From: Blastobasis lacticolella
Lineage: Eukaryota > Arthropoda > Insecta > Lepidoptera > Blastobasidae
Assembly: GCA_905147135.1 (NCBI GenBank)
Contig: LR990044.1
Coordinates: forward strand, 4,406,122 to 4,470,121
Direction: 5' to 3'
DNA: 64,000 nt
The position numbers and the translations under genes were made by a program. The notes under the pieces were generated by a model. The model searched no databases and was not told the origin of the DNA. It saw only the letters and a program-made list of their open reading frames with translations. The number at the start of each line of letters is the position of its first letter. Within the stretch, counting starts at the first letter, position 1. Shown one piece after another: positions 19,262 through 29,004 of this stretch.

Positions 19262-19637
19262 ATCACCGATTAATTATGTATTATTGTATTGCTGATATTG
19301 ACATTTTGAATTTCAAATTTAATAGACTAATTTTGACATTTTATATATTGCTTGGATTCTAAATTATTATTACTTTGACATGCCAGATTCTAAGTTATCT
19401 AAATTAGTATCACGATGACATTTTATATTCTAAATTATTATATTTCTGACTGGCATTTTATTTTATTTTATTTTATTTTGTATAGGTGATTTAATTTAAA
19501 ATTTGACATTAATCTCAGTAAAATATTTGATATACTAATGTAGTTTGTAAGTCATTATTGTTTGCTTACTAACTCAAATATGGACATTGTCTGAAATACA
19601 TTTATTTTATTTTATTTTTATTTTATTTATTTATTTA
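19262..19637 (+). mobile_element. LINE-B 3' UTR with TTGACAT motifs and TTTTA-rich tail
   Basis: Five TGACAT words (about 19298-19508), three of them TTGACATT, are followed by a long TTTTA/TTTAT run (about 19600-19637). An ATTTATA word at the left junction (about 15769-15775) and again at the right end is a possible short target duplication. Confidence 0.6.
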
Positions 19638-20180
19638 TAACAGTGTCCAATGTACATAATATTTGGTTTTTGAAGTCATTGTCACTTTGATCATTGTTAT
19701 TAGTCATAAATATAGTGGAATCGTCAGCAACAATACACACGCCTGTTTAGTTATTGAAGGTAGTTCATTGATGTACACCAGAAATAGCAAAGGTCCGAGG
19801 ATGCTTCCCTGGGGGACACCTAAATGTATACTACGAAATGTCGATTGAATTCGTTCCAGAACTTTAATGTCCTTGTCAAATTTATCCAATATTGTCGCTT
19901 GTTCTCTCCCTGTTAAGTAAGATTTCATTAGTTTAATCGCGTTTCCACGTATTCTGATATGTTCTAGTTGCTTTAAAAGTATAGGATGCGAAACACAATC
20001 AAAAGCCTTACTTAAGTCTAAAAATAGCCCAATGCATGACTGTTTATTATCTATAGCTTTTCAAATATTCATTAATAATTTAAATATAGCTGATATTGTA
20101 TTTTCGCCTTTCTGGAATCCAAATTGATTAGCGTTAATAATGTCATTTTTATTTATAAAGGATAAATTTATGGAGGAGTA
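19638..20180 (-). pseudogene. LINE-C, 5' half (central RT)
   Basis: Minus strand. Pieces read LFLDLSKAFDCVSHPILLKQ, then MKSYLTGREQ, LGVPQGSILGPLLFLVYINE and, after a one-base shift, IVADDSTIFMTNNN with the catalytic aspartates. The fragment stops at about 19638 in CTLDTVINK. The next expected segment of the RT (NMEKIKIVQF) is found on the far side of LINE-B at about 15770. A stop interrupts the region before LDLSKAFD. Confidence 0.7.
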
Positions 20181-20245
20181 GGTATTAGCAGCAAAGTGGA
20201 CCCTTGGCACAAATCGCAATCGACCTCTAGGATGATGATGATGTA
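20181..20245 (+). mobile_element. RTE-type LINE 3' end scrap with GAT tail
   Basis: The plus strand has AGCAAAGTGGACCCTTGGCA (Ser-Lys-Val-Asp-Pro, as in the RTE C-terminus), then CGACCTCTAG and four GAT repeats. It is a minimal 5'-truncated RTE copy. Confidence 0.45.
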
Positions 20246-20504
20246 ATATTATGTAGGTCTACTTATATGAGTGCTTGTAATTTAAAGATTAAAAAATACT
20301 GGAATTACAAGCGTCAGTGGCTAATGAGTTTCATAGTCATGTAAATAGTTACATTTGATGTACACTAAATTATGCTCTTACGGTGAGGAAAGACATACTG
20401 ATGGGTAGCCGTAATCCAATTTGGTCTGGTTCTTTACATATAAAGACATACGTATTTACATTTTAATGACAATAAACATATTTATTTTTTCACACTTTAT
20501 CCAT
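20246..20504. other. Short region with a lepidopteran repeat word
   Basis: A CTCTTACGGTGAGGAAAGAC word (about 20374-20393) resembles part of a widespread lepidopteran repeat. Nothing else is recognised. Confidence 0.3.
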
Positions 20505-22420
20505 GTAGTGGGTTGACATAATTTTGTAAAGTTTCTGGTAGATTGGCATATCTCACTACCACTTATTATTTTTCAATATCGTTATCAATATTTGGCCACC
20601 AACAAAACTCTCTAATTAACATTTTCGTTTGTACTGCACCTTGGTGTGACTAATGAAACATGTGCAATACTTTACCTTGCAATATATAAGGTATAATAAC
20701 TCTATTGCCCCAAATCACACATTTACGCTCAGTCCCTAACTCTGCTCTCTTTATAAAATATGGTCTGAAGGTGTCATCGTTGATCGAGGTAGGCCAACCC
20801 GTCCTAACATACTCATACACTTTACATAACACTGGATCTACTTGTGTATATTTAGCCACATCAGTAAAATCTAATGGAACATAATTAGCCGGATTCGGCA
20901 AAGGCAAACGTGACAGGGCGTCTGCATTACCCAATAATGTACCTTTCCTATATGTAATTGTATACCTGTATCCGGACAATGCCAATGCCCACCTTTGTAA
21001 GCGTGTATTTGCAGTAACAGGTATTTTTTTTAAAGGATCAATGATAAACTTTAAGGGCTGGTGGTTCATCACTAATATAAACTTTCTACCATATAAATAC
21101 TTATGAAACTTTTGTACTGCAATTATGATGGCCCAAGCTTCTTTTTCCATTTGGGAATAATTTTTTTAACATTGTTTAGTGTAGCCGATGCCAAATAAAT
21201 TGGTTCACTGTCAATTTGATGACTCAAGACCACCCCAACTCCATAAGTACTTGCATCAGTAGTTACATACAGTTCCTTATTACAATCATAATGTACCAAC
21301 AGTCCATGTTCCATAACTAACCTTTTACTAGATTCTAACGCTACATTACATTTAGTCGTCCAACAAAATGGTACATATTTTCTTAACAATGCATGTAATG
21401 GGGCTAAGTGGTCTGACAATCTGGGTAAAAACTTTCCATAGTAATTTAAAAGACCCAAATAGGCTTTTAACTGTGTAATTTATGTTGGTGCGCGTGCTTT
21501 TGCAATCGCCTTAACTTTTTCAGGTAATGGTTTAATGCGCTCACTAGATATTAAGTGGCCCAAAAACTTAATTTCATTACAGAAGAAATTACAATTATTC
21601 AAGTTTACTCTTACATTATATTGACTTAGCCTTTTCAACACACATTCTAAATTTTTATAACAGTCCTGTAAATTTAAACCAATTACAACCAAATCATCTA
21701 TTAATGCTCTGACATTAGTTACACCTTACAGTATTTGATCCATTATACATTGAAATACTGAGGGCCCACTAGATACACCCAATTGCAAACGAGTTGGTCG
21801 ATATAACCCAAGGTGTGTATTGATAGTCATGTACTCCCAAGGAGTCTCATCTAATAACAGTTGCTGGAATGCCCCACTAAGATCAAGGACACAAAATATT
21901 TTAGCACCCGATAGCTCTGCAAATATATCATCTGGAATAGGTAAGGGGTAATGCTATGTATCTAACATTTTATTTAATGTAACTTTATAATCAACACAAA
22001 TTCTGAGATTATCATCATTTTTCTGCACAATTACGATTGGACTAGCCCATTCACTGTGTGTGACTCTTACTATAATACCAGATTTCTCTAAACTTAATAA
22101 CTCCTCCTCTACTTCCTTCTTTGTAGAATATGGTATTGAATATGCTCTATGAAAAATGGGTGTAGTTCTTTTAGTTTAAGGCTAGCTTTCATGTTTTTTA
22201 TGTAAGTGGATCTGTCAGTTTGAAACACTTTACCATACTTACATTTTAATATATTTGTCAGCTTTTGTTTTTCTTTATTGAAATTGCAAGATATAGTATT
22301 TATCTTGAATCCACTTTGACATCCTGGAAATAAAATAGTTAGCCAGTCTCTATCTATCAGAGGTGCAAAGTATTTGCTACTTTCTATAACTATTAAATGA
22401 AAAGTTACCTCCATATTTCT
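20505..22420 (-). pseudogene. Ty3/Gypsy-type pol remnant (RT, RNase H, integrase N-terminus)
   Basis: Read on the minus strand from 22420: a region after the protease (SKYFAPLIDRDWLTILFPG), then RT with SEWASPIVIVQKND, FCVLDLSGAFQQ, ALIDDLVVIG (catalytic Asp pair) and FLGHLISSERIK. RNase H follows with VTTDASTYGVG, MEKEAWAII, LVMNHQPLKF and GNADALSRL; the usual TDH aspartate is Asn here. An integrase zinc-binding start (QTKMLIRELCWWPNIDNDIE, then EICQSTRNF) ends near 20505, so the rest of integrase and the 3' LTR are missing. There are several stops and shifts, e.g. before HYPLPIPDD. It is a dead copy whose gag lies at 22690-23132 and 34451-34757. Confidence 0.8.
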
Positions 22421-22689
22421 GATATTTAACTTAATTGTCCCGGCAACTGATAAAACTTCTCCTGACTTCTCCTGACTCCTGACAAAAACTTTAATGTAAC
22501 ATGACTATTTATTAATTAAAATTTAGAAAAATACTTATAATAATCATTAACTTGTATTACCGACTTTCATGTCTACCAACATTTCAATGCAACATTTTCC
22601 TAGTCACAAAGGTATACGAGCGGCTGGATCTAGCGCAGTCAAATTCATGATACTGCCCAGAATGACTTCCTCATCCGGCTGCTGCTGCT

Positions 22690-23132
22690 CGTACTCAGCT
22701 GTGCTCATCCTCAATATTCTTTATGCCTTTTCTTGGTGTTCTATATCGACATTTATTTGCTAAATGGCCCTTCTTCTTACTGATGTAACAGGCCCAGTCT
22801 CGTTTGAAGCATTTAGCTGCAGCATGAGCACCTCCGCAGTGATTAACATTCTGACTTATTATTGGCTCGTAATTGCATTTGAGGACCTTGTTTTTTTTAT
22901 AAATTGGCAAACTCCCTCGGGTTGGATGCCCCGCGTTTCCCTGTCAGCACTCTCCATGCTAATGGCAATTTTCACCGCACGTTCAAATGTTAGGTTATCC
23001 CCCTCCGTCAGCAGCTTCTTCACCGTGAGCTCAGCCATCAAGTCACTCACAAACTTATACCTGAGCGCCTCTTTGAAAAAATCCTTAAAATCGCAATCCG
23101 ATGCGAGCTTTTTTATTTCTACTACAAAGTCT
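22690..23132 (-). pseudogene. Gypsy gag, C-terminal part with zinc knuckle
   Basis: The minus strand reads LASDCDFKDFFKEALRYKFV, then LMAELTVKKLLTEGDNLTFE and a zinc-knuckle-like CYISKKKGHLANKC (one Cys replaced by Ser). This gag part is interrupted at 23133 by a TTAA-flanked insertion. The N-terminal gag lies on the far side at 34451-34757. A protease-like stretch in 22420-22690 is broken, with no DTG motif. Confidence 0.65.
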
Positions 23133-23292
23133 TTAACCCCTTATTGCATGAATTATGAAGGAGATGATTAAAAAAAAAATTACTGGGAATATATTTTATT
23201 GCTTATATATAAATAGTCTGCATAGGAAAAAAAATATTATGTACTTATTAGAAAAAATACTTCACGAAGCCATATATGGCTTCGTATGCATT

Positions 23293-23553
23293 CTAGTGGA
23301 ACCATGCTGATCCATATATGGCTTCGTATGCATAAATTAAAAAATGAAATAATGTTTTATGGAAATCTTTAAAACAATTTCTTTTATCATTGTAACATAA
23401 ATTCACTTCACATTTCCTACATTTGGTAAACGAACGGAATTTCGAACAGTTCTGACAAATTTGTCGACTTGATTTCGTCCACTCAGGGAAATGGTCCACG
23501 AAAAGTGAAAAGTTTATCATGACTATCTGAACCGCGAGGCTTGAAGTTTTCAT
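23293..23553 (-). pseudogene. piggyBac transposase, C-terminal cysteine-rich domain
   Basis: The minus strand reads QICQNCSKFRSFTKCRKCEV then NLCYNDKRNCFKDFHK. The Cys spacing matches the zinc-binding C-terminal domain of piggyBac transposases, which binds the element ends (family knowledge). It directly follows the truncated N-terminal half, so about 300-400 residues including the catalytic triad are deleted (inference from usual family length). Confidence 0.65.
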
Positions 23554-23699
23554 TATTATTAAAATGTAAATTCTTCTTTATAGCTTCAAATTTGTTACAT
23601 GTCATAGTTTCATAAACTTGGGACTGGCCTATATTTTTTGTCCAACACAATCTGGTAGATGGCAGCTTTACACAAGATATTACGATTCCAATGAATTGC

Positions 23700-23981
23700 T
23701 CAATATCTTCTTTCGTAATGTTTGCAGGCGGCGTTATCTTGAAGAGATTTTAAATTAGACTGGTCAACAATCATTTTAATGAGATCAGCAGTGAACAAGA
23801 ATTTAAAAATTTCTTGAGGTGTTTCTAACGTTGTTATGTCATCTGGTAAATCACAGGATCCAGTAAATTTGAAGTTATTATCATCAAAAGTTTCCATTTT
23901 TTCGTTTTTCCAAATTACTATGTCTTTTTCTATGGTTTGTTTTGTTCTTTTTGTCTTTGGTTTAGATGTCGATGGAGCCTG
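23700..23981 (-). pseudogene. piggyBac transposase, start of the DDE domain
   Basis: The minus strand continues with APSTSKPKTKRTKQTIEKD and LETPQEIFKFLFTADLIKMI, then VDQSNLKSLQ, which is the first part of the piggyBac transposase domain (the usual form is like IFxLFFxxELLxxIVxxTN). After a frameshift near 23700, down to about 23555, it reads EDIEQFIGIVIS, LPSTRLCWTKNIGQSQVYE and AIKKNLHFNNNENFKPRGSD. The catalytic Asp-containing core that should follow is absent. Confidence 0.65.
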
Positions 23982-24259
23982 TAAAGCGAATACTACACAC
24001 ACGATATATATCGTGATTCATGCAGGATCACGATATTTATCGAGTGTGTAGCCTAGAGTATCACGAATCGTGATACGGATCACAGGATTTCCGAAAATCC
24101 AGAAATCTACGATCCGTATCAACTATCGTGCGATATATATCGAGCGTCTAGTATCTAGTCGATATTTATCACGACATTTCTGTCAAACTGACAGATAAAT
24201 AACGTAATTTCAAATTTATTTTCATTGTTTGTGTTTATCTTCAAGCTGCTGTGGCCACT

Positions 24260-24502
24260 ATGGACCTGGACAGTTACTTTAAAAGTATAAAAAGTAAACA
24301 AGATCCTCATCCTCCCAATACTATAGCAACGCTAGCTTTATCACAGTTCTCGCCTGGCGATCTATCGAAGCAGTCGTTTTACGCTCATTTAGAAGTTTTT
24401 TTTCTAACTACCTACAACCAAATTAATTATAGAGTTATAGTAAAATTGAAAAAAAAATGCCTCCAGCTCCGAATAAATGTGCGGATTGTTCTAAAATTGT
24501 GA
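24260..24502 (+). CDS. Short unrecognised ORF inside the TIR element
   Basis: The ATG at 24260 opens an 80-codon frame beginning MDLDSYFKSIKSKQDPHPPN and continuing with IATLALSQFSPGDLSKQSFY. The first 50 residues look protein-like; the rest overlaps the start of LINE-D ORF1 in another frame. It may be the first exon of a gene once carried by the TIR element (speculation) or a chance frame. No family recognised. Confidence 0.25.
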   Translation: MDLDSYFKSIKSKQDPHPPNTIATLALSQFSPGDLSKQSFYAHLEVFFLTTYNQINYRVIVKLKKKCLQLRINVRIVLKL

Positions 24503-25452
24503 ACAAGAAGCAACCCGGGATCGAATGCAGCAAGTGTCGTAAGTGGCGTCATGCAAATTGCGCAGGTATAACCCCGGACCAATTTGCTATACTAGCCAGC
24601 ACTGAATGCGTGGACTGGGTATGCCGAAAATGCAATAAGAACCCCAAACGTATTTCCATAATTGCACCTGAACAGGCCGAGGATGAAATCAGCACTCCAA
24701 CCAATGAAGAACCTGAGGTAAACAAACTACAATTAATGGCACTAGTGAAGGCAGAAGTCACTAAACAACTGAGCAAAGAGACAACAGAATTGAAAGACTC
24801 TCTGCAATACTGTAGTGATAAAATTGATGACTATGAAGTGGAGTTTATAACATACAAAGAGCTGATAAAGCAACTCGAAAGCAAAATAACTAACCTATTA
24901 TGTAATAACGATCATTTGGAGCTGAGATGTAATGCCTTGGAACAACGTGTGACCGAACTCGAGCAAGAAAAACTGAACAGTATAGTGGAAGTTGCGGGGA
25001 TACCTATTTGCGAGAAAGAGGATCCTATAAAGATCGTCGAGACCATTGCAGAAAATATACATTTACCAATGCAGGACGTTAGCTGTGTAAAACGGGTAAG
25101 AAAAATTCAAAACACCAAGACCGAAAACAATCAATCACAGGAAGTAGACAACTCACTCATTGTACTTACTATGACAAGTGAAGAAAAGAAGAAGACCTGG
25201 GTTGCCGCCGGTCGAGAAGCAAAGTTGAAAAGCTCGATTGTCGACAGTGAATTTACAGGAAAAATTTATCTAAGAGAAGCACTTACTAAACAGCTCAAAA
25301 CCCTCCTATGGGAAGCTAAGGAGAAGTTAAAGGAGACCTACAAGTTCGTCTGGAGCAGAGATGGAAAAGTCTTCGTACGAAAGGAGGAGAAGTCTAAAGT
25401 GCGCCAGATACGGAACATCTCAGATATACATAAAATCTTAGCGCTAAAGTAA
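24457..25452 (+). CDS. LINE-D ORF1: PHD-type zinc finger and coiled coil
   Basis: 331 residues. The N-terminus is a PHD/treble-clef-like finger: CADCSKIV, GIECSKCRKWRHANCAGI and VCRKCNKNP (about residues 8-60). A coiled coil follows (LQLMALVKAEVTKQLSKETT to QRVTELEQEK, about 90-170). The C-terminal RNA-binding part has VEVAGIPICEKEDPIKIVET and FVWSRDGKVFVRKEEKSK. PHD fingers occur in ORF1 of CR1-group LINEs (family knowledge). No stop or shift is visible. It is followed after 62 bp by ORF2. Confidence 0.8.
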   Translation: MPPAPNKCADCSKIVNKKQPGIECSKCRKWRHANCAGITPDQFAILASTECVDWVCRKCNKNPKRISIIAPEQAEDEISTPTNEEPEVNKLQLMALVKAEVTKQLSKETTELKDSLQYCSDKIDDYEVEFITYKELIKQLESKITNLLCNNDHLELRCNALEQRVTELEQEKLNSIVEVAGIPICEKEDPIKIVETIAENIHLPMQDVSCVKRVRKIQNTKTENNQSQEVDNSLIVLTMTSEEKKKTWVAAGREAKLKSSIVDSEFTGKIYLREALTKQLKTLLWEAKEKLKETYKFVWSRDGKVFVRKEEKSKVRQIRNISDIHKILALK

Positions 25453-25517
25453 TGTGTTACATCCTCATTCTTGATGAGGTTTTTGTTTTACTTCTTGTCT
25501 ATCAGTTATAAATAGTG

Positions 25518-28469
25518 ATGAATACTACACAATTAGATATAAATATTGGCCTTACGAACGAATACCAAAACATAACTAACCTAAACAAATTTATTCAAAT
25601 CTTACCCTGTGACACATATAACCTAACCTTTCTACATGTAAACATACAATCTACTATCAAAAATTTCACAAAACTCGAACAAGTATTAGATAACTGCAAA
25701 TCATCCATAGATATCATTGTAATAACAGAGGCTAACATACCAGAAAACATTCGCTCATTGTACTACATAAACGGCTATGCGCAGTTCTGTGAGTTGCGTC
25801 GTGGTAGAAAAGGCGGTGGTATTATACTTTATGTAAAAAATAATCTAACCTTCCAACCGAACACTCATAAACATCACTCATTTGAATGCATCACCGGACT
25901 ACTCACGACTCCCTACCACGACGAGATTCACATTTGCTGCGTGTATAGACCGCCTGATCGCAATAAATGTCTATTTATCCGAGAACTGCGTCAGGTACTA
26001 ACATCTCAAATGCACACATCAAACACTGTGTTACTAGGTGATATGAACATAGATTTAAAAACGTCGTCAACTGATCGTAATGAATATGTAAACATGCTAC
26101 TTGAGGTTGGATTAACCCAAGGTATTTCTAACTATACGCGAATAGCAAAACGTAAAAATACTATAACCAAATCGTGCATTGATCACATATTTGTGCGATG
26201 TTTGAAATGCGACCCGCATACGGCGGTAATTGACACAGTACTGGCTGATCACTGCATGACGGCCCTACCACTGTCCTGCAGTAAACGCGTACAGGATGAT
26301 CATAATAAGGTTACTGTTTATAATAATAACATATTGATAAACGAACTAAAGAAAATTGATTGGTCATGTGTGGACTCAATGTGCGATCCGGAATTAATAT
26401 ATCAATTCATAAAAAACTCCTTTCAAGATTGTACTACAAGGGCCAGGCGGGAAATAAGTCCTAAAAAGCAAGGAAATATCTTTATGTTTAACGAGAACAT
26501 TAGAAAACTTGCTTATCTCCGAGATTTGGCTTTTGGTAAATGGAAAAGGGATCCGTCTAATGCGGTATTACGATTAGAGTATAATAGATATAGAAACAAA
26601 ACAAATAAAGAAATATATAAAACCAAAATTCAACGTATAAGGGATAGAATAAATGAATGTGAGGGGGATATGAAAAAGCTCTGGAGATTGATTAATGAAA
26701 TAACGGGTAAAGTGAATAGTAGTATAGAGGATACAATAATGAGATATATGTCTGACAAACCTGTAGATATAATAGTTAATAAATTCGCAGAAGAATTTGG
26801 AAACTGTGTGGAAAAAATTAGAATTAAATGTAATAATAAAATATTAGATGAAAATGACTTTAGAACGGAAGTGGATAAAAGCATTAGAATACGTAAAGCA
26901 ACAGATAGTGACATAGAAAAATATATAATAAAAATGAACAAGAATAAAGCTCCCGGAGTAGATAATATCCGCGCTAAAGATTTAAAAGCTATTTGCAAGG
27001 AGATAGCACCACCAATCAGAAAACTAATAAATCAAAGCCTAGTCTCTGGTTCGTATCCAAATGGTCTTAAGATAGGTATGATTAGACCAATATATAAAAA
27101 AGGGGACCACAAATTGTTCTCAAATTACAGACCCATTACCATATTACCTTGCGCTAACAAAATAGTGGAAAAATGTATAGGTGATCAAGTACAAAACTTC
27201 CTCAAACTAAACACCGTTATCTCGGAGAACCAATATGGATTTCAACGCGGTAAAGGCACAGGTCAATTGTTAGCGAAATTTAGTGACGAAATAAATGAAC
27301 ATCTCAATAATAAGAAGCAAGTTCTTGTATGTCTGATAGACTACAGCAAAGCCTTTGACACATTAATGCCCGAATTACTAATCGAGAGACTAGATCAGTG
27401 TGGTATAAGAGGACCGACCTTAAACTGGTTAATTGATTATCATCAAAATAGAGAGACATATGTTAAGTTAAGCGACACATCCAGCTATAAACAACGTACT
27501 GTTTATGGCACGCCACAAGGTTCAATTTTGGGTCCGATAGAGTACATTATTTATGTAAATAACATGGCCAAACTAGTAAAAAACTGCTCTATGTATCAAT
27601 TTGCTGATGACACTGCACTTGTTGTAGCACATGAAGACCTAACTATTGCACAAAAACAACTTCAATGTGACCTTGATAGGGTGAGCAAGTGGTCACATGA
27701 CTCTGGACTTGTGCTAAACGCGGAAAAAACCAACTTACTGTACGTACACTCACCATATAATAAAAATAAAACAACTCCTGAGATAATTGCTCACAAACAT
27801 GACTGCTTGCACATGGCAAGACCTGACTGTGGCTGTCCTCCAATCACCTTGGTTGACCACGTAAAGTACGTTGGACTTATTGTCGATAGCAATTTTAATT
27901 GGAAGCTGCACGTGGATGCCGTATGTGGTAGGCTTCGATCACTCCTGTCAAGGTTTAATGTACTTAGGCACCGTCTACCAACCAAAATCCTAATCTTGAT
28001 CTATAAAACTATGGTTGACCCTGTAGTATCGTACGGGTTAAGTACATACGGGAGAACATTCCCCACGTACATAGAGGAAATTCATAAATTACAAATAAGA
28101 ATATTGAAGACAATCACACCAATACATATTAGAATTAAATTTAAAAACAACCTCCACAAATTATTTACATATAATAACGTCTTACCTGTACAAAAACAAT
28201 TCGAACTCAATATTCTCAAGGAATACAATAAAACTGAAATGCTAAATACACTCTCACTAAGCCAACTACATCACGATCGCATCCACCTAAGATCAATGGC
28301 AGCCCGGAAATATCTGATTCCACAAAGAATAAACTATTACGGATCGCGCACTGCTAACTTCGTAATACCCACATTACTTAATAAATTGCCTTATGAACTT
28401 AGAATTATGTACGGTAATAAACAGTTTCCCAAAAAAATTAAAAACAACTACAAAAACCAACTACAATAA
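25518..28469 (+). CDS. LINE-D ORF2: APE endonuclease and reverse transcriptase, intact
   Basis: 983 residues from the ATG at 25518. The endonuclease has FLHVNIQST, VITEANIP, CCVYRPPDRN, LLGDMNIDL, SCIDHIFVR and LADHCMT. The RT has NYRPITILPCANKIVEKCIG, YGFQRGKGTG, LIDYSKAFDTLMPE, YGTPQGSILGPIEYIIYVNN and QFADDTALVV. The C-terminal domain has FKNNLHKLFTYNNVLPVQKQ. No internal stop. ORF1 and ORF2 are both open, so the element may be recent or active. Its 3' end is only 9 bp past the stop before another element begins at 28479, so its tail was cut by that insertion (inference). Confidence 0.85.
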   Translation: MNTTQLDINIGLTNEYQNITNLNKFIQILPCDTYNLTFLHVNIQSTIKNFTKLEQVLDNCKSSIDIIVITEANIPENIRSLYYINGYAQFCELRRGRKGGGIILYVKNNLTFQPNTHKHHSFECITGLLTTPYHDEIHICCVYRPPDRNKCLFIRELRQVLTSQMHTSNTVLLGDMNIDLKTSSTDRNEYVNMLLEVGLTQGISNYTRIAKRKNTITKSCIDHIFVRCLKCDPHTAVIDTVLADHCMTALPLSCSKRVQDDHNKVTVYNNNILINELKKIDWSCVDSMCDPELIYQFIKNSFQDCTTRARREISPKKQGNIFMFNENIRKLAYLRDLAFGKWKRDPSNAVLRLEYNRYRNKTNKEIYKTKIQRIRDRINECEGDMKKLWRLINEITGKVNSSIEDTIMRYMSDKPVDIIVNKFAEEFGNCVEKIRIKCNNKILDENDFRTEVDKSIRIRKATDSDIEKYIIKMNKNKAPGVDNIRAKDLKAICKEIAPPIRKLINQSLVSGSYPNGLKIGMIRPIYKKGDHKLFSNYRPITILPCANKIVEKCIGDQVQNFLKLNTVISENQYGFQRGKGTGQLLAKFSDEINEHLNNKKQVLVCLIDYSKAFDTLMPELLIERLDQCGIRGPTLNWLIDYHQNRETYVKLSDTSSYKQRTVYGTPQGSILGPIEYIIYVNNMAKLVKNCSMYQFADDTALVVAHEDLTIAQKQLQCDLDRVSKWSHDSGLVLNAEKTNLLYVHSPYNKNKTTPEIIAHKHDCLHMARPDCGCPPITLVDHVKYVGLIVDSNFNWKLHVDAVCGRLRSLLSRFNVLRHRLPTKILILIYKTMVDPVVSYGLSTYGRTFPTYIEEIHKLQIRILKTITPIHIRIKFKNNLHKLFTYNNVLPVQKQFELNILKEYNKTEMLNTLSLSQLHHDRIHLRSMAARKYLIPQRINYYGSRTANFVIPTLLNKLPYELRIMYGNKQFPKKIKNNYKNQLQ

Positions 28470-28478
28470 AAATATATA

Positions 28479-29004
28479 TGTCGGGGAAAGACTGGAGAAG
28501 ACTCGCCCATGAGCGAGTAATGGCCATCAGAACGTATTTATCGGGATTTCGTAGCAATAAAGGGGTATCTATAGTGTTTTAAGAATGTATTGTCAAATTA
28601 AAGCCACATTTACGAGTTTACAATTGTAGCCGAAACCCGCGGGTTATTTACAAAACCCTCCACCACCCATGGCCAATCTCATCAGGCCGATCCGCGGGAG
28701 ATGCGCCGGGGCTCTTGCTAGTTGCCACATACGCACAGCTTGACTCCCTACACATTGTTAACAGTACATCCTGCACTTACGTTTCTATTTTCTGGAGCTT
28801 TCACGCATCGCTTTAACGCATCAGGATTTACGCTTCTTCGCTCTTGAATGGTTCTAGTTCTTGGTCCCAATATCCTTGCGGCTGCCGTCGCCGCCATGCT
28901 GCTTGTGACGTTGTCATAATAGTTGCAAGCCACCCGTCAGGTGGCGCACCAATCGACATCCAGGCCAAAGAGATGGACTAAGAGACTGATGATCATCTCC
29001 GACA
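28479..29004 (+). repeat. Left 526-bp direct repeat (LTR-like)
   Basis: It begins TGTCGG and ends CCGACA (perfect 6-bp inverted ends, TG..CA). I see no difference from 32420-32945 when the two are compared line by line, and a 61-codon minus-strand frame in each encodes the same peptide. It is preceded by TATA, which also follows the right copy: a possible 4-bp target duplication. The sequence lies in the tail of LINE-D. Confidence 0.65.
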
